Source of the DNA: Erodium maritimum
Taxonomy: Eukaryota > Streptophyta > Magnoliopsida > Geraniales > Geraniaceae
NCBI GenBank assembly: GCA_963921825.1
Contig: OY997590.1
Coordinates: 56,906,012 to 56,970,011, forward strand
DNA length: 64,000 nucleotides
Direction of reading: 5' to 3'
Positions 24,077 through 36,146 of this stretch are shown here, one piece after another (the stretch's first letter is position 1; each line of letters opens with the position of its first letter). The position numbers were made by a program, and so were the translations under genes. The notes beneath the pieces were generated by a model that saw only the letters and a list, made by a program, of their open reading frames with translations, was not told the DNA's origin and made no database searches.

Positions 24077-26871
24077 ATGGAGATCGATGCTCCGCAACCC
24101 CAACCTCTACTTAGAGACGACGACCTCTTCAAAGCTGCTGAGACCGGCGATTCCTCAGCCCTCAAATCTCTCTCTTCCGATCAGATCTCCAAGGCCCTCT
24201 CCTTGCGCAACGAAGACGGTCGCTCCCTCCTCCATGTCGCCGCCTCTTGCGCTCACGCTGAGGTCTCACTGTCTCTCCCAACCCTAGTTTCGTTTCTTTT
24301 CTTTTCTCTTTTCCTGTTTTTGTTTTGGAGAAACTGATCAAATTCACGGGTTTTGTTTGTTATGGGCCATTCACTATCCCTTTGATAGGATTTATCCGTA
24401 GGGCCGTGTATGTACTGCGTATCAATGTTGTTTAGATCAGTCCGACCCCTGATTCAACTGTATAATGCAGATACTATTTGGTTACTGGGAAATTGCTGAA
24501 ATTGGGAGGAAAGCTATTCACTTGTTTGTGTGCAACTTCTGGTTTTGGGAGAGAGTGATCTGATTGGGGATTATTAAGTAGGACCTGCTAATTTGAGTAT
24601 ACTAGTACTAAGTACTATTGTTTTGCTGCCACATGTTCTGCAAGATGCGCAAATTGATTAAGGGGCGATTAGTTGGTTCAGATACCCCGTGTCTGTATTG
24701 GGGCTAGAAGGGAAAACAACTGTTAGAAAATGGTGGTTTTTGGATTGAATTCTCATTTGATTTGTTTGCTTATTTTGTATTTTACAATCTGAATTTGATT
24801 GTTTATGAAATTAGGTGGTGAAAGTACTATCAGCTGCCGATGGAATAAGCAGTGTGGTGAACTGTGCAGATGAAGAAGGATGGGCGCCCATTCATTCTGT
24901 GGCTAGTATTGGAAACACAGAGATCCTAGAGATCTTGCTAAGTAAAGGTATGGAATTTGTTGCTCATAGTATCTGTTTGAGAATATGCCCATTCAATGAA
25001 GCTTTGTGGAAGAGGTATAGATGCATGTTAGAGACACATTGGATCTTCATGCTTACATTGCAACTGTAGATAAAACTGTTTTTTTAACCTCCGCACTAAA
25101 ACTATCCCACTTTCCTGAATCGGATGTGTCACAATAAGTCCTATTTCTTTTTTAGGTAGTTAGTTAGTCATGGGTTACGAATATACTACCGTGAGTTAAT
25201 TATAACAACTTGGATTGTAGGGATATGAGCGCACATTGGATTGAAGTGTGTAAAGTTCAGCACTAAAAGTTGAATTTTTTATTCTTGTAAATAGTCAAAT
25301 GGGACACTTATGATGGGATTGAGGGAGTGTTTGTTAATTGACACTCTTATAGATATAAACTTTGTCATGTGCGCTACCAGTCGCTACAACTTAAGACGCA
25401 TTCTTTCGCCATTAAATGGTAGTATGGAATCATGGGTATAGCATACTATGTAGACTGTTCTTTTTCCACGAGTTTTTTTTTATTGAAACACTTATGGTGC
25501 TTGTATCATGTGCATTTAAGCTGGGAAAGTTTGCTAAACTGTTATAGTGTTTGAAATCAAGAGTGTAGAACTATGGGCGAGTTAGGGATATGTTTCTTAC
25601 TGCTAGTGCTAGTATTAAATTGCCGTCCCTATTGGATAATGAATGTATGGGATCAAGGGTAGTACCATTTGTTTGATTAGGGGTTTGTGATTTGTGATCA
25701 TGACATTCATAGCTATGATTTTTTTTGTATAAGCTAGGTATGATATGAAAGTTATGTCCTTAGTATGCAAATAGGATGCTTATTTGTTTAATACATTATA
25801 TCCAATAGTATGAAAATATGATTTTCCATTAAGTTAGTATGTCGGTCTTTACCGATTTCTCGGTTTTCACGGTATGAATGTTCTGTGTACATGAGAGTAC
25901 CCTTAACTTCATTATAGCATGTCATTGGAAAGGAAGAATACTTAGAATAGACATATATGGACTATACGGGCAATTAGTAACCATCCACCCTCCAATTTGT
26001 CCATGTTTTGTTTGGTTGTAGTGAAATATTATGGAATAGTGCTAATTATGCATCGGAATTGATGTTGAATTAGATTATGTGTCCTCTGAGATGCTTGCAA
26101 ACTCATGTAGGATTCTCTTGTCAAGACTTTTGTTTGTGGGTTGCTTAGACTGTGGAAGGAAGTAACTTGGCTGGAATTTCTGTGTTGCATATATAATTTT
26201 ACCTTGAGCCTAAATTTAGCTTAAAATGTTTCTGCAGGAGCTGATGTTAATATGAAAAACGATGGAGGTCGGACTGCCCTTCACTATGCTGCTAGCAAGG
26301 GATGGGTGAAGGTTGCCGAAACTTTGATCTCACACGGCGCAAAAATCAATGCTAAGGACAAGGTTTATACTTTCACACCTAGCATGATACACTTTTGTGA
26401 ACATATAACCGTCTTCATCATTGCTTATCTGACATCATTCACAGGTTGGGTGCACCCCTCTGCACCGTGCTGCGAGTACAGGAAACTCTGCATTGTGTGA
26501 CCTATTAATTGAGGAAGGTGCAGAGATCGATGCTGTTGACAAAGCTGGTCAGACCCCTTTGATGAGTGCAGTTATCTGCTGTAATAAAGATGTATGCTTT
26601 GTTACTTGATCCTTCCTAGTAGAAGTTCACAATATTAGCTACAAATTGCATCTGATTTTTTTTCTTACATAATGGCTCTTACTGCAGGAATTATAGCTTT
26701 TCTCACAATGCTTCTGATTTGTTTTCTGGTTAACAGGTGGCTCTTCTTTTGGTAAGGCATGGAGCGGATGTTGACGTGGAAGACAAGGAAGGGTACACTG
26801 TGCTTGGCCGAGCATCAGCTGATTTTAGACCGACCCTAATTGATGTTGCAAAAGCTATGCTTGAAGGATAA
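24077..26871 (+). CDS. Ankyrin-repeat protein, gankyrin/PSMD10-like (26S proteasome assembly chaperone), 241 residues
   Basis: Coding exons 24077-24262, 24815-24947, 26238-26362, 26445-26591 and 26737-26871 (stop TAA), all with GT-AG borders and phases that join to 241 codons. The protein is almost entirely ankyrin repeats: NEDGRSLLHVAASC, EEGWAPIHSVASIGNTEIL, DGGRTALHYAASKGWVKVAE, VGCTPLHRAASTGNSALCDLL, AGQTPLMSAVICCNKDVALLL, then a partial last repeat. Its length and repeat number match human gankyrin/PSMD10 and yeast Nas6, cytosolic and nuclear chaperones that bind the Rpt3 ATPase during proteasome regulatory-particle assembly. From memory the Arabidopsis counterpart is AT2G03430. The start MEIDAPQ is typical of plant homologues; an in-frame ATG at 23996 would add 27 residues and is less likely. 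The 1.29-kb second intron holds nothing recognisable. The gene looks intact. Confidence 0.92.
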
Positions 26872-27272
26872 TTCTTTTTCGAGTGACTAATAGAAATTGA
26901 CAGAGGCTGCAAATTTGTTGATGACTGTACTATGTTTTCAGTTTAGTACTCACTCTTACAACATCTATGTTTCATATATTTGAATATTTGTGCCTGTGAT
27001 TCTATCAATTTGGTTACAATGATGAAGCTGCGTATGGTATGAATGTGTGAAAAGAAACATAGATAAAGGGCAAATTTACTTATTTGTATTCTTGAGAGAT
27101 CCAAAATATTTCATGTGCTTGGCTCACACTTGACACTGACTCTACTGATGCAGATCCCACCAATGTAGAGCCAGTAAGTAAAGAGCCAAAAAGCAATCTT
27201 TTATTGAACTTGACTTTTTAATATCAACCTTATGTTTTGTTTTTCACTCTTATCATCTTTCCTCAGCAGCAT

Positions 27273-27298
27273 CAAGAGAGAGAGAGAGAGAGAGAGAG
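27273..27298. repeat. (GA)n microsatellite in the 5' leader of the next gene
   Basis: About twelve GA units just upstream of the ATG at 27315, a common feature of plant 5' untranslated regions. Confidence 0.85.
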
Positions 27299-27314
27299 GC
27301 CGAAACCCAACAGA

Positions 27315-28377
27315 ATGGGTACCTTGTCAATCTCTTCTCTCTCCCACCTTCCACTGAAGACTTCTTCAACTACCTCTATCGAGAAACCCTTCAAGCGCCA
27401 GAAGAAAAACCAAGTAGCTCTCTGCTGGAAACCCATTTGTTCTGCTACTTTATATTCATCTTCTCGAGGTCTTTACAAGTCTGTTCCATTGACTGCTGCT
27501 TCAATTGCCATCCTTCTCTGGTCAACTCCAGGTATTTGGTTCCTTCTGGATCTGCATGTGCTGGTATTCTAGTCCCATAAACTTTATTTTCTAGCTTTGC
27601 AAGAGAAATGTGGATTTGAAGATGTATGCAAAACATGAATAATCGAATCTTGAAAAGGAAAATATTTTTGTATTTCGCTTTTATATATTGTTTCTTGCCC
27701 TCACACTTCTAGATTGATCATGTGTTACTGCTGTACTACCACACACATCTTATCCACTAGATAATGAAAATAGTAGTATCAATTTTTAACTGACAATGTT
27801 CAGCACAGCTTCTCTGGTTCATCGGGGTTAGTACCGATATGCAAGTCTGTAGGGCAGCTGATGATTCAAGTTTATTGTTTTGTTTGTAGCTCATGCTGGG
27901 TTTCTCTCGGGATATTCTGGGATAGAATCAGTTCCTGGCCCTGAGTTGCCTAAGATCGACTTCCTCAACCGTTTCAATGGTTCGATCATTAGTTTCATTA
28001 CTCCTCTTTTTTGTTATCCTCAACATCACAACCTGGTTATTACAAGTTTCCCATGTGCCCTTGTGCAGAAGAAAACCAGAAAAAGTATGCAGAATTCGAC
28101 GAGAGATTTAAATCATCTCCCATACTCAAAAAGCTACTTGAACAATCAGAGCTGAACAAAGAAAAGTAATGGTCTTCATTCGCAGCATATAGGATCGGTT
28201 GCTTGTTAGATGCTAATGTTTCTTTTGGGGATTTACAGGAACAAGCAAGCGATTCAAGACAAGTACTGTCTGCGTGGGGCAGAATGGGGCGTGGGAGATT
28301 GTTCTGCCGAAGGAATGTCACCGGAAGATAAAGATAAATTCATCGCCATGCTAAAGCAGAAAACGGGAGCAGAATGA
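27315..28377 (+). CDS. Small plastid precursor, probable thylakoid lumen protein, 180 residues
   Basis: Coding exons 27315-27531, 27890-27979, 28069-28165 and 28239-28377 (stop TGA); all introns are GT-AG and the phases join to 180 codons. Residues 1-50 are rich in Ser/Thr/Lys/Arg with few acids (MGTLSISSLSHLPLKTSSTT), as in a chloroplast transit peptide. Next is a hydrophobic stretch, VPLTAASIAILLWSTPAHA, ending in an AHA signal-peptidase-type site, which suggests import into the thylakoid lumen. The mature part is about 105 residues and charged, with IDFLNRFNEENQKKYAEF, a helical middle, and two cysteines in YCLRGAEWGVGDCS near the end. I do not know its function. By position and sequence it is like Arabidopsis AT2G03420 (recalled, unverified). 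Lumen targeting is inference. The gene looks intact. Confidence 0.85.
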
Positions 28378-28771
28378 GCTTAGTACATTGTTGCACAAGT
28401 AGATTTGTTTCATCTTATAGTTCAAATACAAGATTACGCATTTGACATATGTTGCTATGCAACAGTTGCTGGATTGTTGCTTTTTCTGTAAGATGGATTA
28501 ATGAGTTTAGTACATTCTGAAACTAATTTACCTCTCATATCAACAAGAACCTACAAAATGCACGACAGAAGAGAATACCCGTCGTGTTACCATCGATAGG
28601 TTACGTTCAAACAACATCAGTCTTTCAAAATATCTATTACTCGGAGCATCCAGTGTAGGACGAAATGGTATGGCCAATTCATATAAATTGACCACCGATA
28701 TCCATTTCGCTCGAACATGATGTCGTAGTTGCCCAATGAATTGCACATTATCATTTCGTTGACAAACTCAG

Positions 28772-29080
28772 TGTCACGAGCCCGTGGGGGAGTCAAAGGG
28801 TCAGCGCTTCTTGAAGCGCTGACGTGTCAATCTGTTAGACGCACGAAGCCGTTGTGGAGGCAGTTACGCCACGTGGGCGGGTTGTTACAGCGAAGCGCCA
28901 CGTGGGAGAGGTATAAGTAGAGTCTGTTGACCGAGACTGTTCATCTTCTTCACATTTCTGTTGAGTCTGTAGTGAGAGCTCGAGAGCTATGGCTTCTGAG
29001 GGAGCGTAGATCGAGTCTGTAACCTTTCAATTCTTCAATAAAACCCAAAAGAGTCCCAATCGTGTGTTGAGTTCATAACA
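28772..29080 (+). repeat. 5' LTR of the gypsy chromovirus
   Basis: Starts TGTCACGAGCCCG and ends TTCATAACA. It contains GGTATAAGTAGAG, a likely TATA region, near 28911, and AATAAAACCC, a likely poly(A) signal, near 29037. Confidence 0.93.
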
Positions 29081-32000
29081 ATTGGTATCAGAGCCTACGA
29101 TTCACGGCCAACGATGACGAGAGCTTCGGATATGGCGGAGACCGTACGGCGCACGGAGGGAGCAGCGAGACGCGCCATTGATGAAGGCATTCAACAGCTA
29201 CAAGCCCCGGTACAAGGTCTGACGGAGCAGGTACAGCAGATGGCGCCGAGAGTAGAGGACATCATCGACGATCGAACGGAGCGCACCGCCAGTCAGTTCA
29301 CGGAGATCCTGACGCTGCTACAGAGACTGTATGGGCGTGTGGAACACCTGGAGCACCGAGTGGACGGACCGGAGAGGCGAGCGCCAGCAAGAGAGGGCAA
29401 CGACGAGCCACTGCGAGTTTCTACGCCGGAGCAGCGACCAGCACCTGATCCACGGCCAGATTCACGGGGTGAGTCAAGGTATGAAGGTGGACATCGCAGA
29501 TCGGAGCGGATCCACGACCATCGTCCCGAGGAGGACGAAGATCCAAGAGAGAACGAGCGCGTTCAGGACGCTGGGCCACGACGGAGAGAATACTGTGCCC
29601 GCGGCCACGACGAGCGCCAGTTACGGTCGCAAGAAACGGAGTTCAACGACCGCGGAAGGGGAGAGCGCCAGGAATACCGGCGACAGAAACACCAGTACGC
29701 GGAGGAAGAGAACCACGAGGGACGAGGTCCGCCTCGCCAAGACTACAGAGGACCAGAGCGCAGGGATACGAGACCGTGGCGAGGCGATTCAAACGACTTC
29801 GCTGAACCATGGCCAGACCACAGGGAGCGCACGTACTACCATGAGGCTGGACGAGCTCCCCCATGCCGTGAGGCGACCGCTTGGCCTGAAAGGGAGACGG
29901 GCCATGGGCAACCATGGCCGGATCCCCGACGGCGCCCCGACACGGGACAACTAAGTTTTAAAATGCCTCAGTTACAGTTTACAGCCTTTGACGGCTCTGG
30001 TTTACAGGCATGGCTCCGGAAATGTGAGCACTATTTCTTTCTGTGTGGAGTGGAGGAGCCAATCAAGGTCCGTTTGGCGGCGATGCACTTCGTCGGCAAG
30101 GCTGAGGTGTGGTTCCAATACCACCAACGCAGGCGCAGAACGATTGGATGGGACCAGTTGGTGCGAGACATGATTCTAAAGTTCGACGATGACAAACGGG
30201 AAGACGTGGTGGCGTAGTTCAAACAGCTCAAGCAGGAGACCACGGTACAGGACTACGAGGACCGCTTCGAAGCAATGAGAGGACGGATGCTGGCCAGGAA
30301 TGAGACGTTTGATGAAGAATTCTTCATATCCAGCTTCGTCAGTGGCCTGAAAGAAAATCTCAAGACCGGTGTGTACATGCTCGAGCCAGAATCACTGAAC
30401 CGAGCGATGTTCCTCGCTAAAATGGAAGAGCAGAGATTGGGGGAACAGAGGCCTCATAGTCCCTGGGGAATCACGCCGGCGAGGGCACCAGAGAGCCAGA
30501 TCCAGACAGTCCGACCACGACAAAGACCAGCGCCTGGAGCACCAGCAGGGGTCCAGGAAGGAGGAGGCCAAGGGCATGGGCCAACTGAGAGGGCCCACGT
30601 CAACGGCCCAAATAACATGAACAAACGGGCCCTGCCCGTCCAAACCATCGACTCGGCCTACTGTGCAGAGCAACGTCGCCAAGGCCTGTGTTACACCTGT
30701 CTGGCCCCATACTCCCGAGCCCATGTCTGCCCGAACAAGAGGCAGATGTTCATGCTTACACGTGGCGAGGAGGAGGGAGAAGAAGAGTCAGATGAAGCTG
30801 AAGAGGAGGAATGGCTGGATCTGAGAAAGATAGAAGCAACGACGAGCGAGGCGATGGACTGGGCAAGTGGCACAGTGCGAGAAGAATCACTCAGATCTAC
30901 AACGGCGGGGCAAACACCGGCGCTGAGGGTAGAGGCAATAGTCAAAGGGGCTCCGATATCGGTACTGATAGACACCGGAGTGACGTCGTGTTTTCTCGAC
31001 GACCGTGTAGCCCGGAAATTGGGGGTAATCGTGGTCCCAGCTCCGGTGGTCCACATTAAGCTTTGGGGCGGGAATAAATTCTTGTGCACCAGCCAGAGCC
31101 TACTCGAGTGGTCCTTCGACGGTCGGCGATTCATATGGGAAGTCCTGGTCATGCCACTGGGGGAGTGTGAACTGGTGCTGGGCACGGACTGGATGAGAAG
31201 AGTAAACCCTATCACCTTTGATTTCGTGGAGCGAACTATCACGGTGAGAGTGCAAGATCGGGATCAAGTTCTCTGGGAGAAGACACTCAAGTCAACGGTG
31301 AAGCTGGTCGGGGAGCGAGAGGTCAGAAGGGAAATCAGAGATGGGGGCTCCCTCTTTCTGGCTCAGTTCTGTATCAGAAGAGCTAAAACGAGCGAAGGAC
31401 CGGAAGAATCGTCGGAGCTACAGTAGTGTCTGGAACAGTACGCAGAGGTTTTTCGAACTCCGAACAGCTTGCCGCCCCGGCGAGAACACGACCACCAAAT
31501 CCCATCAGTCCCAGGAGCGAGGCCACCCTCGGTTCGACCGTATCGCTACAGCAAAGAGCAAAAGGACACCATAGACGACATGGTGCAGGAGATGCTCGAC
31601 GCCGGAATAATTCAGAACAGCTTGAGCCCCTTCTCCTTCCCGGTTCTCTTGGTCAAAAAGAAAGACGGCACTTGGCGATTTTGTATTGACTATAGAGCTC
31701 TCAACGACATCACGGTGAAGGATAAATTTCCAATACCGACGGTAGAAGAACTGCTGGATGAGCTCGCCGGAAGTCATGTCTTCTCCAAAATTGACCTCCG
31801 GGCAGGCTACCATCAAATACGGATGAGCGCCGGCGACGAACCAAAGACGGCCTTCCGCACGCACGCCGGTCATTACGAATTCAAGGTAATGCCGTTCGGA
31901 TTAACCAATGCACCATCCTCCTTTCAAAGTCTGATGAACCATGTCTTCAAAGATTACATGCAGAAGTTCGTGTTGGTTTTTTTCGACGACATCCTGGTGT

Positions 32001-34260
32001 ATAGCAAGGACATGGCGTCTCACGTGCAGCACCTGCGTCTGGTTTTTGAGCGATTACGGGAGCAATCGCTGTTTGCAAAGAGATCTAAATGCTTCTTTGG
32101 GGTCAAGTCAGTAGAGTACTTGGGCCATATCATCTCAGGGGCGGGAGTGGCAACGGATTCTGACAAGGTCAAGGCGATGGTGGAGTGGTCGGAGCCCAAA
32201 TCAGTAAGGGAGGTGCGAGGCTTCTTAGGAATCACCGGGTACTATCGCCGGTTTGTCCGGAGCTACGGTCAAATCGCCAGACCTCTGACGCAGCTGCTGA
32301 AAAAGACAAACGGGTTCAGGTGGGGAAATGAGGAGAGACAGAGCTTCGAGAAGCTCAAGGAAGCGATGAGCACGACGCCAGTACTGGCCCTACCCGACTT
32401 CACAAAACCCTTCGTCGTTGAGACGGATGCCTCAGACACGGGCATTGGAGCAGTCCTCATGCAAGAGGGACGACCCTTGGCATTTCTCAGCAGCGCCCTA
32501 GGTCCAAAGAACGTCGGACGATCAACGTAAGAGAAGGAGATGTTGGCGATGATACTGGAAGTGCAGAGATGGAGACAGTACCTCCAGCAGGGAGAGTTTG
32601 TGATCCGTACCGACCAACAGAGCCTAAAGTACCTGCTAGATCAAAGGCTAGGGACGTCGTTTCAACATAAGTGGCTCGCCAAGATGATTGGACTGGCTTA
32701 CCGCATCGAGTACTAGCCGGGAACTGCAAATCGAGCAGTTGATGCACTGTCACGTTGAGCACAAGCCGAGCTGAAGACGACGGTGGTCGTGGTGCCAACA
32801 TGGGTACAAGACGTCATCGCAAGCTATGAAGGCGATCCAGAAGCAGAAGGCATGATCCAACAACTGGCGGTGAGCCCTACAGGGCTTCCAAGGTTCGAAC
32901 TCCGGCAAGGAATGATAGTGGCACAAGGGCGCATCTATGTGGGCACAGCCCACAACGCTCGCAACAAGGTGTTGGAAGCGTTGCACGCCTCCGCGCTGGG
33001 TGGTCACTCCGGCGTACAGGCCACGACCAAGAGAGTCCAAGCACATTTCTGGTGGCCACACATGCGCCGGAATATCAAAGACTTCGTCGCTGCTTGCGAC
33101 ACGTGCCAGAGGTGCAAAACGGAGACGGTGGCCTACCCAGGCCTCCTCCAGCCATTACCGGTGCCCACGCGACCATAGTTAGACATCTCGCTGGACTTCA
33201 TTGAAGGTCTACCTCGGTCAGACGGAGTCGACTCCATTTTGGTTGTTGTCGACAGGTTCTCCAAGTACACCCATTTCATGGGTCTTCGTCATCCCTTCAC
33301 GGTGGCGACGGTGGCACAGGTATTTCTGGACTGTATTTACAAGCTACACGGTGCACCGAGAACAATGGTGTCCGATCGAGATCGCATTTTTATAAGCCAA
33401 TTCTGGCGAGAATTGTTTCGCCTCTAGGGTTCTCAGCTGCATCTCTCTACGGCGTACCACCCTCAGACGGACGGGCAGACCGAGCGAGTGAACCAGTGCC
33501 TCGAAGCCTTCCTCCGTCTGAACTGTCACCACCTCCCACGGCAGTGGGCACGGTGGCTCTCCCTGGCCGAGTATTGGTACAATACAGCGTATCACACCAT
33601 CGTCCAGGCCACTCCCTTTGAGATCGTGTACGGTCACCCAGCGCCATCTCCGGCCAATTCAGTGTTCACAACTTCAGTGGGAGCCGTCGAGACGTTTGCA
33701 CGAGACAGAGAGGCAGTCTGGGCCCTCGTCAAGGATAACTTGGTACTGGGACGTGACAAAGCCAAAACGCAGGCAGACAAGCACCGCACCGAGCGCGAGT
33801 TCGCCGTCGGAGATTGGGTGTTCCTCCGCCTCCAGCCGTATCGCCAGTCCACCGTCGCCCTCCGGCGCAACCTCAAGCTGGCGGCCAGGTACTTTGGGCC
33901 CTTTCAGATAGTGGCGCGAGTGGGAAAGGTAGCTTATACCCTCCGGTTTCCGGAGACATCTCGTATTCACCCCACATTCCATGTCTCACTGCTGAAGAAA
34001 CGGATTGGGGAGGGAAGGATAGTAGCGGCCACCTTGCCGGAGACCACAGACGCCGGGCAACTCAAAGTGGAGTCGGTGAAGGTACTGCAACAGCGTTCTG
34101 TCAAGAGAGACAACATCGCAGTAGTCCAAAAGCTTATCCAGTGGTCGGAGTCGATGCCGGAAGACGCGACGTGGGAGGATATCGCGACACTCCGAGCACG
34201 GTTTCCGGGCCGGAACTTCGACGTCACGGCTTGAGGACAAGCCGTTGGTGAGGGGGGCAT

Positions 34261-34569
34261 TGTCACGAGCCCGTGGGGGAGTCAAAGGGTCAGCGCTTCT
34301 AGAAGCGTTGACGTGTCAATCTGTTAGACGCACGAAGCCGTTGTGGAGGCAATTACGCCACGTGGGCGGGTTGTTACAGCGAAGCGCCACGTGAGAGAGG
34401 TATAAGTAGAGTCTGTTGACCGAGACTGTTCATCTTCTTCACATTTCTGTTGAGTCTGTAGTGAGAGCTCGAGAGCTATGGCTTCTGAGGGAGCGTAGAT
34501 CGAGTCTGTAACCTTTCAATTCTTCAATAAAACCCAAAAGAGTCTCAATCGTGTGTTGAGTTCATAACA
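34261..34569 (+). repeat. 3' LTR of the gypsy chromovirus
   Basis: 309-bp partner of 28772-29080, preceded by a purine-rich GTGAGGGGGGCAT stretch and followed by the duplicated CTCAG. Confidence 0.93.
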
Positions 34570-35182
34570 CTCAGTATAATGATGTTCCGACCACGAATTC
34601 ATCCATGTTGTGGCATTTTGATTTGTGAAGCTCAATCTCGGAGCACCACGTGTCTCCCAAATTAAAATAAAAAAAGTCGTTGGAGACGCAATGACTAGTC
34701 TCCGACGGATCAATGAAAGCACAAGTATTCTCCCCTTATTTCATAATCTTCTCTTTGTCATCTTCCATTAGAGCATCCATAGTTGGGACGCCGATCCCCA
34801 ATCTTCGCCTTCTCTATTAGAGGCTAGCCTCTACTCTAATCCCGACCTTTGTCCATTACCTACCGCTAGTCTCAACTTTTATTAAGGATAATTGCAAAGA
34901 TTATTATTATCTCTTAATGTAATTATACCCATCGTCTTCACATATAATACTCCTCAAGACCCAGTTGTTCTTCCTCTTACTGATTTCTAATATATATCTT
35001 AGATGTCATCAATTTTTTTCATATCCTTCATGTCTGCTTAACTCATTCTATTTTGTGTGCTTGTAGCTATAACAATATATGGTATAAAAAAATGGCTATT
35101 GGATTTTCCATATTTTGATGAGCTTAAGTATGGAATTTCTTCAAGGCAATTTTGCTGATGCTACTAATTATAACCACGAAGA
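34570..35182. other. Intergenic; single Harbinger-like end at 34771
   Basis: TTAGAGCATCCATAGTTGGG at 34768-34787 matches the usual TTA target plus left terminal repeat of Tourist/Harbinger elements. No matching right end was found before 36 kb, so only a fragment is claimed. Otherwise there is no gene. Confidence 0.35.
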
Positions 35183-35661
35183 GTTTACTCCATGTCTTAA
35201 CTCCCTACTACACTTAATTGTCAAATCCGCACCCAAGCTTTGGAAAATTGTCAAATAGTAACGAATTTCAAAACTGAATTATTAAAAACCCAAAAGTACT
35301 GTTTAAATTGACTGTTTTGTGAACAGCGAATCACGTGCGTCTCACGTGACTCATTTTATAATGGAGCTTGGGGGAGCTGAGGTCACGAAGAGATGAAATT
35401 CAAAACTCGGACACAAAAAGATGAAGTTCGATGAGCTGAGATGAAGAGATAAGGTCACGAAGAGATGAGACCAAATTAACGTCCGAAGGAAGAACATATT
35501 TGAGGGTAAACTCGACTTTTCACTTGGCCAAGTTAACGTCCGTTTAAAATTAGAAACAATTGACAATTTCAGTTAATTGACCGTTACTACATAACAATTT
35601 CAATAGTATAGGGTTTGGATTTAACCATTTCTGAAAGTTGGGCGTTAGCACATGGAGTAAC
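35183..35661. repeat. Candidate MITE
   Basis: Ends are inverted copies: TTTACTCCATGTCTTAAC at the left and, reversed, GTTACTCCATGTGCTAAC at the right, about 480 bp apart, with non-coding AT-rich interior. The flanks give no certain target duplication, so the superfamily is open. Confidence 0.5.
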
Positions 35662-36146
35662 CCCTAACCATGAATTACATTATCTTCTTTACATGATACA
35701 ACATGCTACATTTTATGCATATATCTGCTATGTGCATATTCTAACTGGTGCCTGATAAAATTAAAGATCCTATTTTGAAGTCACACACCTAAACCACTAA
35801 AAGTTTGTTCACTTTGAACATTTGCAGAAACTCATCATGGTTTACTTTTATCATTGATATGTAGATTGTTGGGTTCATTGCTCTCACCCTTGTCGCTTAG
35901 GCTTATTGGTCATTGCTCTCCACTTTGTGCTGCAAAATAATGTGATTGTTTGGATCAAATGATTGGCATTTCAGGAGTTTGAGTCCATCATACAGAAGCC
36001 CTATTCCATTGTATATTTTCATTCATAGCTTGTAACTTGATTTCTGATTAGAGAGAGTTCTTTCAACAATTTTGTCAAAACAACGAGAGAAAAATTGTAA
36101 CTTGATCTTTAGATTAGTATTGCCAATGTACAAGGTCATCATTATG

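Larger units (their letters stand above)
28772..34569 (+). mobile_element. Ty3/gypsy chromovirus LTR retrotransposon
   Basis: A 5798-bp element with 309-bp LTRs (28772-29080 and 34261-34569) that differ at about five positions (roughly 98.4%), indicating insertion in the last million years or so at usual plant rates. It has a perfect target duplication CTCAG (28767-28771, 34570-34574). TTGGTATCAGAGCC follows the 5' LTR. Parts in gypsy order: gag about 29114-30740 with an arginine-rich middle, protease about 30930-31220, reverse transcriptase about 31560-32160, RNase H about 32370-32750, integrase about 32970-33680, and a chromodomain-like end about 34070-34220. The chromodomain type suggests the Reina/Galadriel side of the chromoviruses, which is uncertain. 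It is almost whole but carries a handful of breaks. It sits between two host genes. Confidence 0.95.

Noticed and set aside
30691-31242. Minus-strand frame of 183 codons in the gypsy element
   Set aside because: It lies opposite the gag-protease part and matches nothing; a shadow frame.
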